Below are positions 7,830-16,981 of a DNA stretch of 36,292 bases, piece by piece. The stretch's first letter is position 1; each line of letters starts with the position of its first letter. The DNA is from Lysobacterales bacterium (GTDB taxonomy: Bacteria > Pseudomonadota > Gammaproteobacteria > Xanthomonadales > SZUA-38): NCBI GenBank assembly GCA_028285525.1, contig JANQOZ010000084.1, positions 1 to 36,292 on the forward strand. The letters run 5' to 3'. The notes under the pieces were generated by a model that searched no databases, was not told the origin of the DNA, and saw only the letters and a program-made list of their open reading frames with translations. The translations under genes were made by a program, and so were the position numbers.

Positions 7830-8402
7830 TCAGTTGCGCGGGCTGCCGACCCCTGCAGCGGCCTTGGTCGCCGCAAGCAGCTCGTCGACGGAGTCCACGT
7901 TGGCGATCGCCGGCTGAAGATAGATCATGCGCTCCTGGTAATTGACGATCGCGGGCAGCACCGGAACGCTGGCGCGCACGGCAATTCGCGCAAAACCGCT
8001 TTTCCACTTTCGTACCGCACCGCGGGTGCCTTCGGGCGTGATGCCGACAACCAGCTGCTTTCTTTTTGAGAACTGCTCAGCCATCTGGTCCACCATGCCC
8101 TGCGGCGAACTCCGGTCGACGGGAATGCCGCCAAGGCCACGCATGATCACACCGAGCGGAAAGCGGAACAGCGAGAGTTTGGCCAGGAACGAAGTCTTCA
8201 GACCCAGTCCCCAGAACACCGCCCAGGACAAAATAAAATCAATGTTCGAACTGTGCGGGGCCAGCACCACAATCAGTTTTGGCTCATCGGGCCATTGGCC
8301 GGTCATGCGCCAACCCATCAATCCCAGCGCCCGTCGTCCGAGCCAGCGTGTCAGCGGGTTACTTGTCTTGGGGACCTTGGGTCCAAGAACTGGCCATCGC
8401 AT
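7830..8402 (-). CDS. PlsC-like lysophospholipid/glycerol acyltransferase family protein
   Basis: A 190-residue member of the LPLAT/PlsC superfamily. The HX4D catalytic motif is HSSNID in VLAPHSSNIDF; the second block is GGIPVDRSS and the third PEGTRG in VGITPEGTRGAVRKWKSGFA. These blocks bind acyl donor and glycerophosphate-type acceptor at the inner membrane. It is shorter than PlsC proper (about 240 residues) and resembles the compact 'glycerol acyltransferase' group, so its exact acceptor is not predictable. The ATG at 8402 is preferred over an in-frame TTG at 8411. It is a single gene, divergent from arcA across about 250 bases in which I see no clear motif. Confidence 0.87.
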   Translation of the reverse strand: MRWPVLGPKVPKTSNPLTRWLGRRALGLMGWRMTGQWPDEPKLIVVLAPHSSNIDFILSWAVFWGLGLKTSFLAKLSLFRFPLGVIMRGLGGIPVDRSSPQGMVDQMAEQFSKRKQLVVGITPEGTRGAVRKWKSGFARIAVRASVPVLPAIVNYQERMIYLQPAIANVDSVDELLAATKAAAGVGSPRN

Positions 8403-8653
8403 GGCGAGCAATATCCTAGTGGGTTCGATGTTGGCGTCGCCGGATCTGCACCGGCCCGGCGCGCCTTTTACGAATGATGATCTGAACGTTCGGAGTGTGG
8501 ACCGGCAGAGCGCTCAGTATAGCAACGGATATCGCCCGAGAGGATACGCGCCCTGTGTGTATGCGTTCCAGCCCAGGCGCTGGTCGCGTGACGGTGATGC
8601 ACCCGGTATCGTGTGCCGGTTTTAAAAAAGTTGAAAGCCAAAGGCAGCAAATC

Positions 8654-9880
8654 ATGACAAGGATGTACGTTGGTTCTGAGGTCGGAAAGCTCCACCGGGT
8701 TTTGCTTCACCGTCCGGAGCTGAGCCTACGGCGGCTCACGCCGCGAAACTTTGAGGATCTGCTGTTCGATGACGTCGTTCGCGTGGCCCGCGCTGCGACC
8801 GAACACGACGTTTTTGTCGAGACGCTGAAGCATCATGGTGTGGAGGTGCTACTGCTCCACGACCTGCTCGCGCAGACACTGGAGCAGACCGAAGCCCGCA
8901 GCTGGGTGCTCGATCACCAGGTGCGTGAAACCTCGCTGGGTCCCGGACTGGCCCGTTCGGTACGAAGTTTTCTCGAAGAGATGGATGGCGAAGCCATGGC
9001 CTCCGCGCTGATCGGCGGCCTCACGCAGGATGACCTGGCTAACCGCTCCCATAGCCTGACGGCGGAACTGATCGTCGGCGAGACCGACTTCATCCTGCCG
9101 CCGCTCCCCAATCACCTGTTCACGCGCGACACATCGTGCTGGATCTTTGGCGGCGTGTCGCTCAACCCGATGGCCAAAGCCGCCAGGCTGCGTGAAACGG
9201 TGCACCTGAAAGCGATCTATCGACACCACCCGCTGTTCGCCGAGTCCCGGTGGGAAAACTGGTTCGACGGTGTGTCTATGGGTCGAACCGATGCGTCGCT
9301 TGAGGGTGGTGATGTGCTGGTGCTGGGAAACGGCACCCTGCTCGCGGGCATCAGCGAACGCACAACGCCGCAGGCAGTGGAAATGCTGGCGGAGCGACTC
9401 TTTGCCGGCGGCGTAGCGGACCGGGTGCTTGCGGCCGACTTGCCCAAACACCGCAGCTGTATGCACCTGGATACGGTGATGACCCAGATGGATGTGGATT
9501 GTTTCAGCGTCTACCCGCGCATCATCAACGACGCAACACCGTCGTGGGATATCACTCGCGGCGCCGGCGGCGGCCTGAACGTGAAACGACGAACAGGCTT
9601 TTTCCAGACGCTGGCCAGCGCCTGCGGCCACAAGGAGCTGCGGATCATCCCAACTGGCGGCGATAAATACGAAGCAGAAAGGGAACAGTGGAACGACGCC
9701 AATAACGTTCTGACTCTGAAGCCTGGCACCGTGATCGGCTACGAGCGCAACGCCGCAACAATTGCGGCCATGCGCGAGGCCGGCATCGAGGTGATCACCA
9801 TTGCCGGGGAAGAGCTGGGACGCGGGCGCGGCGGGCCAAGGTGCATGAGCTGTCCAATCGAGCGAGACGGCTTGAGCTGA
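8654..9880 (+). CDS. arcA: Arginine deiminase
   Basis: A 408-residue protein, the usual length for arginine deiminase (L-arginine + H2O to L-citrulline + NH3). It starts [18 protein letters not shown] and contains FTRDTS with the active-site Asp, [11 protein letters not shown] with the Glu, CMHLDTVMT with the His, and the C-terminal [13 protein letters not shown] whose first Cys (residue 397) is the expected nucleophile. Start at ATG 8654; the frame upstream is not protein-like. In the usual pathway the citrulline feeds ornithine carbamoyltransferase and carbamate kinase to make ATP, with an ArcD antiporter. None of arcB, arcC or arcD is next to it: it is followed by a terminator-like hairpin and an unrelated CIA30-domain gene. 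Confidence 0.96.
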   Translation: MTRMYVGSEVGKLHRVLLHRPELSLRRLTPRNFEDLLFDDVVRVARAATEHDVFVETLKHHGVEVLLLHDLLAQTLEQTEARSWVLDHQVRETSLGPGLARSVRSFLEEMDGEAMASALIGGLTQDDLANRSHSLTAELIVGETDFILPPLPNHLFTRDTSCWIFGGVSLNPMAKAARLRETVHLKAIYRHHPLFAESRWENWFDGVSMGRTDASLEGGDVLVLGNGTLLAGISERTTPQAVEMLAERLFAGGVADRVLAADLPKHRSCMHLDTVMTQMDVDCFSVYPRIINDATPSWDITRGAGGGLNVKRRTGFFQTLASACGHKELRIIPTGGDKYEAEREQWNDANNVLTLKPGTVIGYERNAATIAAMREAGIEVITIAGEELGRGRGGPRCMSCPIERDGLS

Positions 9881-9888
9881 GACAGCCC

Positions 9889-9935
9889 AAGCCGCCTGGG
9901 CTTCGAGGCCGGGGCGGCTTCACCTTTTGTTGTTG
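9889..9935 (+). terminator. Probable intrinsic terminator after arcA
   Basis: A perfect 8-bp stem, AAGCCGCC (9889-9896) with GGCGGCTT (9913-9920), is followed by CACCTTTTGTTGTT. A competing smaller stem, AGCCCA (9884-9889) with TGGGCT (9897-9902), overlaps it. It lies directly downstream of the arcA stop, so it probably separates arcA from the next gene. Confidence 0.55.
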
Positions 9936-9977
9936 GGCGCCGCGTTAGCCTGCCGGCCTTGTTGATGGGAGTGACAG

Positions 9978-10802
9978 ATGCTGCCCGCCTTCGCCTTAAC
10001 CTTGGCCATGCTCAACCCGACGCTGACCCTGGAAGACTATCTCGGCCGCGCAATCGCGCGTGGCGTCCCGCTCTACAATGACGGCCAGGCGGCGGCTTGC
10101 GCCGCGGTTTATGCCACGGCGCTGGAGGCGATTGGCAGCACCGAGGGCTGGCTCAGCGAACCCGCTCAAAGAAAAAGCCTGACGTTTCAGCTCGATCTGG
10201 CCACAGCGATGTCCGACCCGCGAGACCGGGCCTGGGCCTATCGAGACCTGATCGACACCCTCCTCGCTGGGGAGCCTCTCCCGCCCATACCGGAAGCCAG
10301 CGAACGATTGCTGTTCGATTTTTCGCAAACCGCGGACGTCGATCGGTGGCAGGTCGTTCTGGATGGCGTGATGGGCGGCCGATCGACCGGCGAGGTGTCA
10401 GAAGAAAATGGCTCGTTGGTTTTCACCGGCGACACGTCGCTGGCAAACAACGGCGGCTTTTCGTCGATACGTGCGTCGGTCCCTGCGGGATCGATCGCCG
10501 GTTACGACGCCCTGCGTATCCGCGTCAGGGGCGACGGTCGGACATGGATCCTCGGCGCCAGCGGCGGCACAGGCAATCGAGGTGACAGCTACTGGCGGCG
10601 ATTCGATACCGATGGCGCCATCTGGCAGACCGTCACTGTGCCGATCCGGGAGATGACCCGGGTATTTTTTGGCCGCCCGCTCAATGGCAAGCTTCAGCCT
10701 GCCGCACTTCGCGGCGTCGAGTTCTACATCTACGACAAGAAAGCGGGACCGTTTCGCCTCGAGGTCGATCGAATCGAAGCGGTGCGTTTGCCCGCAACCT
10801 GA
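9978..10802 (+). CDS. CIA30-domain protein with unassigned N-terminal region
   Basis: A 274-residue protein. Residues about 110-270 form a CIA30 (complex I intermediate-associated protein 30-like) beta-sandwich: LLFDFSQTADVDRWQVVLDG, then VMGGRSTGEVS, NNGGFSSIRA, YDALRIRVRGDGRTW and LRGVEFYIYDKKAGPF. In bacteria such domains occur outside complex I assembly and resemble carbohydrate-binding folds; the function here is open. The first 105 residues are helical and alanine-rich, with a weakly hydrophobic start that could be a poor signal peptide, and contain a segment (QAAACAAVYATALEAIGS) resembling small secreted helical proteins. The ATG at 9978 is preceded by GGGAG. It is probably transcribed on its own, behind the arcA terminator. 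Confidence 0.82.
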   Translation: MLPAFALTLAMLNPTLTLEDYLGRAIARGVPLYNDGQAAACAAVYATALEAIGSTEGWLSEPAQRKSLTFQLDLATAMSDPRDRAWAYRDLIDTLLAGEPLPPIPEASERLLFDFSQTADVDRWQVVLDGVMGGRSTGEVSEENGSLVFTGDTSLANNGGFSSIRASVPAGSIAGYDALRIRVRGDGRTWILGASGGTGNRGDSYWRRFDTDGAIWQTVTVPIREMTRVFFGRPLNGKLQPAALRGVEFYIYDKKAGPFRLEVDRIEAVRLPAT

Positions 10803-10863
10803 TCTGAAGCGTCGCGCGGCGCGTACGGCACAAGCCGCTTTCGCCCCAGCAATCTTCTCGAGA

Positions 10864-11580
10864 TCAGCCCCCGCTAAACCGCCCATGACGCAGGAAGTGG
10901 ATGACCTGTTCGAGCACATCCGGGGCGCGCATCATAAACGTGTGGGTATGAGGCACCTCGATGAAGTCCGACATCCCGTCGACCTTGGTGTTTTCGACAT
11001 GCACCTTGCCGTCGTCCGGGTTGGGCAGACTCAGGGACAGTATCGGATTCATCGAGCGCGTTCCCGCGATGACGCCCAGCGAGAAAGACACCGGCCCCAG
11101 CTGCCGAGGGACACTCTCGGGATCGGTGCCCAGCTGCATGCCGGCCGGACCGTTGAGAAGGCGAAACCCTGGGATTCGGCGCCAGTTGTCCACCACGTGG
11201 CTACCCTGGTTTGGCGGGCCCAGCATCACCACGTGGCCGAGGTTTTCAATCACCTTGCGGGCGAGGTAATACCGAACCAGGATGCCGCCCAGCGAGTGCG
11301 TGACGAGATGAATCTTGGCGGGCTGGTGCTGAGCACAGTCATCCACCCCCTCCTGAACGGCGGGGATCGCCAGCTCCTCCACCGGTGCGCTGCGAGAGTC
11401 GTACCCGATGTTCGCCACGGCATAGCCTTGCGTTGTCAGCGTCTTTTCCAGGCGCCGCATGGAACGATCGGACCGTGCCAGGCCATGCAGCAGGACCACA
11501 CATTCCTTGGGAGGCGCGGGTAAGGCATTCACGACCGGCTGGCTTGTCATGCCGGCCATGAGCGCGAGGACTTCTAACAT
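10864..11580 (-). CDS. Lipase-like alpha/beta hydrolase
   Basis: A 238-residue single-domain hydrolase. It has VVLLHGLARS (oxyanion region, residues 28-37), nucleophile Ser96 in the elbow VTHSLGG, and His211 or His213 in VPHTHTF as the catalytic histidine; the acid may be Asp201. A GPPNQGSHVVD segment follows the core strand, as in small bacterial triacylglycerol-lipase-like proteins. The likely reaction is carboxyl-ester hydrolysis; the substrate is unknown. The N-terminus is only weakly hydrophobic, so location is uncertain. No clear ribosome-binding site precedes the ATG at 11580; in-frame ATGs at 11559 and 11550 are alternatives. It is convergent with the CIA30 gene, with about 60 bases between. 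Confidence 0.85.
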   Translation of the reverse strand: MLEVLALMAGMTSQPVVNALPAPPKECVVLLHGLARSDRSMRRLEKTLTTQGYAVANIGYDSRSAPVEELAIPAVQEGVDDCAQHQPAKIHLVTHSLGGILVRYYLARKVIENLGHVVMLGPPNQGSHVVDNWRRIPGFRLLNGPAGMQLGTDPESVPRQLGPVSFSLGVIAGTRSMNPILSLSLPNPDDGKVHVENTKVDGMSDFIEVPHTHTFMMRAPDVLEQVIHFLRHGRFSGG

Positions 11581-11786
11581 CGATGAGCAAACGGCGGGAA
11601 GAGCACGCTGAGAGATTGCCCCAGCCGGGACCCAGATGTCCAGCGTTCGAGGCGGTTTCGAGTCGCTCTGGCAAAGGCGCGGAGTGGCGTTTGTCTAAGG
11701 CCTCAACACAATAACTTCGACAGGACCGCGCAACTGGTAGTCATTTGCTTAACGCTCCGGCATGATCAGGTTTCTACGGGCAATTG

Positions 11787-11800
11787 AAAGGAGGTGATCA
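11787..11800 (+). promoter_or_regulatory. Extended Shine-Dalgarno sequence complementary to the 16S rRNA 3' end
   Basis: AAAGGAGGTGATCA reads as the complement of the 3' tail of bacterial 16S rRNA (GGATCACCTCC plus terminal Ts) over about 13 consecutive bases. Ordinary genes in this window use 4-7 such bases. It is placed directly before the ATG at 11802, so the start is not in doubt. Such long complementarity is rare and may hold the ribosome rather than just recruit it. Confidence 0.8.
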
Positions 11801-11801
11801 C

Positions 11802-11867
11802 ATGTCGAGTGAGTATCAAACGGTTATGAGTCTGCAGTCGTGTGAGGAAGGAGCGATTCAACGCTGA
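11802..11867 (+). CDS. 21-residue small ORF with an extreme ribosome-binding site
   Basis: The ATG at 11802 opens 21 codons ending at a TGA (11865-11867). The peptide begins MSSEYQTVMSLQ and continues SCEEGAIQR: polar, one cysteine, no signal peptide or membrane segment. I do not recognise it. Support for real translation is the near-perfect anti-anti-SD element just upstream and the strong intrinsic terminator 44 bases downstream, together making a self-contained transcription unit of about 150 bases. Both neighbouring genes lie on the other strand, so this is not a leader peptide for a downstream gene. It could be a small protein, a dual-function RNA, or an RNA whose main role is to bind ribosomes. 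It is too short for standard gene finding. Confidence 0.6.
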   Translation: MSSEYQTVMSLQSCEEGAIQR

Positions 11868-11886
11868 TCGCACCACGGCAACACGA

Positions 11887-11901
11887 GGGCAGGTTCTGCC
11901 C
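11887..11901 (+). other. Hairpin in the 3' part of the small-ORF transcript
   Basis: GGGCAG (11887-11892), a GTT loop and CTGCCC (11896-11901) form a compact 6-bp hairpin between the small ORF stop and the terminator. With the terminator it would give the RNA a two-stem 3' end, a common look for stable small RNAs. Confidence 0.5.
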
Positions 11902-11910
11902 GACTCACGG

Positions 11911-11937
11911 AAGGCCGCGCAATGCGCGGCCTTTTTT
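11911..11937 (+). terminator. Strong intrinsic terminator of the small-ORF unit
   Basis: A perfect 10-bp stem, AAGGCCGCGC (11911-11920) with GCGCGGCCTT (11924-11933), and an AAT loop are followed by further Ts ending at 11937. It is the best intrinsic terminator in the window. Its orientation fits a plus-strand transcript containing the 21-codon ORF. Confidence 0.85.
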
Positions 11938-11970
11938 ATGGGGTACTGCCAAGGAGCTTTCTAGGCCGTA

Positions 11971-12000
11971 GCGCCGCGACGGCGATCACCGTCGCGGCGC
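11971..12000 (-). terminator. 12-bp inverted repeat just after katG
   Basis: GCGCCGCGACGG (11971-11982) and CCGTCGCGGCGC (11989-12000) pair perfectly around a 6-base loop, 10 bases beyond the katG stop on the minus strand. There is no T-run after it in the katG direction, so it may act as a 3'-protecting or weak terminating hairpin rather than a classic intrinsic terminator. Confidence 0.5.
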
Positions 12001-12010
12001 CTCCAACAGA

Positions 12011-14240
<2,230 letters not shown>

Positions 14241-14379
14241 TCTCTCACCACGATCGACACCTTCAATGACCAAGGGTCCGCCCGCGTCTCACGGGGACCG
14301 CGCCGCGTTATGGATTAGTCGGAAAGGATGCGCGTGGAGCGTTACCGCTCCGTGACGCCAACTGAACGGGTCGTGGGGA

Positions 14380-15654
14380 TCAGCCGCCGGCCCGGTGAAG
14401 GGCCAGCCAGTTTTTTTGCTCGTTTTCGGCCCGGACCTCGAAGAAGTCACCAAAAGGCAGGTCGAGCTTTTTCCACACCGAGGCGAGAGCAGCCGCCAGC
14501 TGTGAAATGTGCTGATCGTCGTGCTGTGGCGTCGGGGTAATGCGCAGACGCTCGAGCCCTCGCGGCACGGTCGGATAGTTGATCGGCTGCACGTAGATGT
14601 TGTGCTCGGTGAGAAGCAGGTCAGAAGCCTGCTTGCAGCGCGCCGCATCACCGACAAACAGCGGCAGGATGTGAGTCTGGGTCGGCATAACGGGAAGGCC
14701 GAGCTGTTCCAGCGCGTCTTTGGTCTGGCGAACGCGGTTGTGCAGCTCGGTCCGCTCCAGCGATGAATCCATCAAATGACCGATGGACGCCCGGGCCGCG
14801 GCGCAAACAGCGGGCGGCAGGGCGGTCGTAAAAATAAAGCCGGGTGCGTAGGAGCGAACGGCGTCAACGATGTTGGCAGAGGCCGCAATGTACCCACCCA
14901 GCGTACCGAACGCTTTTGCCAGGGTGCCCTCAATAATGTCGATCCGCTGCGTGAGCCCCAGCTGATCGGAGATCCCGCCGCCCTGGCTGCCGTACATGCC
15001 GACGGCGTGCACCTCGTCTACGTAGGTCATCGCCTGATAGCGTTCAGCCAGATCGCAGATGGCTTCCACTGGGGCGATATCCCCATCCATGGAATAGACG
15101 CTTTCAAAGGCGATCAGCTTCGGACGGTCGAGCGGCTCACTCTGGAGAATCTGCTCCAGATGGGCCAGATCGTTGTGGCGGAAGATTCGTTTGGCGGCTC
15201 CCGACCGGCGAATTCCCTCGATCATGGAAGCGTGATTCAGCTCGTCGGAAATGATCACAACGTCGGGGAGGAGTTTTCCCAGCGTACTGAGCGTCGCGTC
15301 ATTCGAGATATAGCCAGAGGTAAAGACCAGCGCCGCGTCTTTCCGATGCAGCGCTGCGAGCTGCTGTTCCAGTTCGACCATCGGATGGCTGGTCCCGGAG
15401 ATGTTCCGGGTACCGCCGGCCGTCGCGCCGATCGAGGTGGCCGCCGCTACAAGCGCCTCGACCACCTGCGGATGGGCACCCATGCCCAGGTAGTCGTTTG
15501 AGCACCACACGGTGACTTCGCGAGCCTCGTTGCCCTGCCGATAAACCGCGTTGGGATACTCACCGGCAACGCGCTCCAGATCAGCAAAGACCCGGTAGCG
15601 GTCCTCGCGGTGCAAGCTGGCGATGGCGTTGTCGAAAATCTGATCGTAGGTCAT
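14380..15654 (-). CDS. hemA: 5-aminolevulinate synthase (ALAS, Shemin/C4 pathway)
   Basis: A 424-residue PLP enzyme of the alpha-oxoamine synthase family that condenses glycine and succinyl-CoA to 5-aminolevulinate. Features specific to ALAS are the N-terminus [70 protein letters not shown] and the PLP lysine K247 in [14 protein letters not shown]. The C-terminus ends [20 protein letters not shown] plus a tail about 20 residues longer than usual. Most gammaproteobacteria make 5-aminolevulinate from glutamyl-tRNA (also called hemA there), so this enzyme is unusual in such a genome: an acquired replacement, or a second source. The ATG at 15654 begins the conserved region; an in-frame upstream extension to 15708 has no support. 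Confidence 0.94.
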   Translation of the reverse strand: MTYDQIFDNAIASLHREDRYRVFADLERVAGEYPNAVYRQGNEAREVTVWCSNDYLGMGAHPQVVEALVAAATSIGATAGGTRNISGTSHPMVELEQQLAALHRKDAALVFTSGYISNDATLSTLGKLLPDVVIISDELNHASMIEGIRRSGAAKRIFRHNDLAHLEQILQSEPLDRPKLIAFESVYSMDGDIAPVEAICDLAERYQAMTYVDEVHAVGMYGSQGGGISDQLGLTQRIDIIEGTLAKAFGTLGGYIAASANIVDAVRSYAPGFIFTTALPPAVCAAARASIGHLMDSSLERTELHNRVRQTKDALEQLGLPVMPTQTHILPLFVGDAARCKQASDLLLTEHNIYVQPINYPTVPRGLERLRITPTPQHDDQHISQLAAALASVWKKLDLPFGDFFEVRAENEQKNWLALHRAGG

Positions 15655-15846
15655 GAAAGGTGCGCTGCACGGTAGCTTGGGCGGTAAGTCTAGGCCCTGC
15701 TCGGCCAAGATTTTGTCAATGCGAGGAGTCTATTCGATTGATGATTTCAATGGAAAATCATGTTTTCAATCGCTGCGATCGACAAAAACAATCGCGATTT
15801 ATCAGCGGTCGCGTGCCCCTGATTCTCAGCACCCAGGCGATACCGC

Positions 15847-16716
15847 TCAGTTTGCGGTAACTCGAGCACGGGCCCGCAGTGACAGAATCAGGATTCCGCC
15901 GATAGTCAGCGCACCACCCGCCACGAGTACCCAGGTCAGGCGGTCGCCCCAAAAAACCACGCCAAAAATGATCGCGAGCACCGGCGTCATCAGCAGATAG
16001 GGTGTCACGTAGGCAACGGGGTGACGCTGGATCAGAAAAAAGAAGATGCCGTGGGCGACGATCGATGCGCCCAGCGCCGAGTAGATGATGCCTCCCCAGT
16101 GCTTCCACTCAGCCGTAGTGAGCAGCTCCAGGCTGGGCTGCTCAAGCACAAACACCATCGGGATCAGCGCCAGGATGGAGATCATCGCGGTCCAGGCCTG
16201 AAAAGCCAGCGGATCGAGGCCACGGATACCCCGCATGAATACCGTGCCCAGCGACATGGAAAACGCGGCCAGCAGAATCAGCAGGGCGCTGTCGAGCTGC
16301 GAAAACACCTTCGGATCGAAGCCCAGCACCAACACACCCGAGAACGCAACGCTGATGGCCAGCACAGATCGCCACCCCAAACGCTCCTTCAGCAGCACCG
16401 CAGCCAGAACTGCGGAAATGGGGATATAGGCCTGGATCAGAATCGCGACCGACGAAATATCGTTGGAGAGCTGCAGCCCCCAGAAATTGAGGCCGAAGTG
16501 CAGCGCACCCGTGAGGATGGCAACAGCCACGAGCCGCCACCATTGACCCGGCGCAGGTCGCTTCAGAAACGGCAGCAGCACCACCATCACCAGGATGAAC
16601 CGCAGCAGCGTGAAAAGGAACGGCGGAAAGTGCAGCAGCCCCACCGCTGCGGCCACAAAGTTGAAGGCCCAGACCAGGCACGCAACAAAAATCAGCAGCA
16701 GGTGACTCGCAGGCAT
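15847..16716 (-). CDS. EamA/DMT-superfamily transporter
   Basis: A 289-residue inner-membrane protein with about ten hydrophobic segments arranged as two EamA repeats. The first opens LLLIFVACLVWAFNFVAAAV and includes LQAYIPISAVLAAVLLKERLGW-like features (QAYIPISAVLAAVLLKERL). The second closes with VAYVTPYLLMTPVLAIIFGV and FWGDRLTWVLVAGG. Members export amino acids, nucleotides or other small metabolites; the substrate cannot be read from sequence. It is on the same strand as hemA but 192 bases upstream, so cotranscription is possible but not shown. Confidence 0.92.
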   Translation of the reverse strand: MPASHLLLIFVACLVWAFNFVAAAVGLLHFPPFLFTLLRFILVMVVLLPFLKRPAPGQWWRLVAVAILTGALHFGLNFWGLQLSNDISSVAILIQAYIPISAVLAAVLLKERLGWRSVLAISVAFSGVLVLGFDPKVFSQLDSALLILLAAFSMSLGTVFMRGIRGLDPLAFQAWTAMISILALIPMVFVLEQPSLELLTTAEWKHWGGIIYSALGASIVAHGIFFFLIQRHPVAYVTPYLLMTPVLAIIFGVVFWGDRLTWVLVAGGALTIGGILILSLRARARVTAN

Positions 16717-16981
16717 TCAGTCAGGCAATTCTAATAGCGGCTATGGCGAGCCCGGCCGCTGCGCCCGCTCTCTTCGTCGGGTTCGGCCATCGGGCGAACA
16801 GCTTGTCGTTCATCGGCTCTGTTGCGGTCGGCAGCTCGCCAGTCTAGGGGTTTGTTGAACGGGTGTCTGCCTCGGGCTCTGCATAACTGGCTCAAAAAGT
16901 GCGCGGAGCCTTTAAGCTACCTGTATTACCACCGTCTTACCCTGATCAGTTGTGTCAGTCTTAGCTCTTGTCCTGCTTAAG

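Noticed and set aside
8849-9631. 260-codon minus-strand ORF opposite arcA
   Set aside because: Antisense to a complete arginine deiminase; histidine- and arginine-rich sequence without fold features.
11802-11867. 21-codon ORF as an attenuator leader peptide
   Set aside because: There is no run of a regulated amino acid and no same-strand gene downstream; the next gene is katG on the opposite strand.
15738-15750. FNR/Anr-like box upstream of hemA
   Set aside because: TTGATGATTTCAA is one base short of the 14-base TTGATnnnnATCAA pattern, so the half-sites are out of register.
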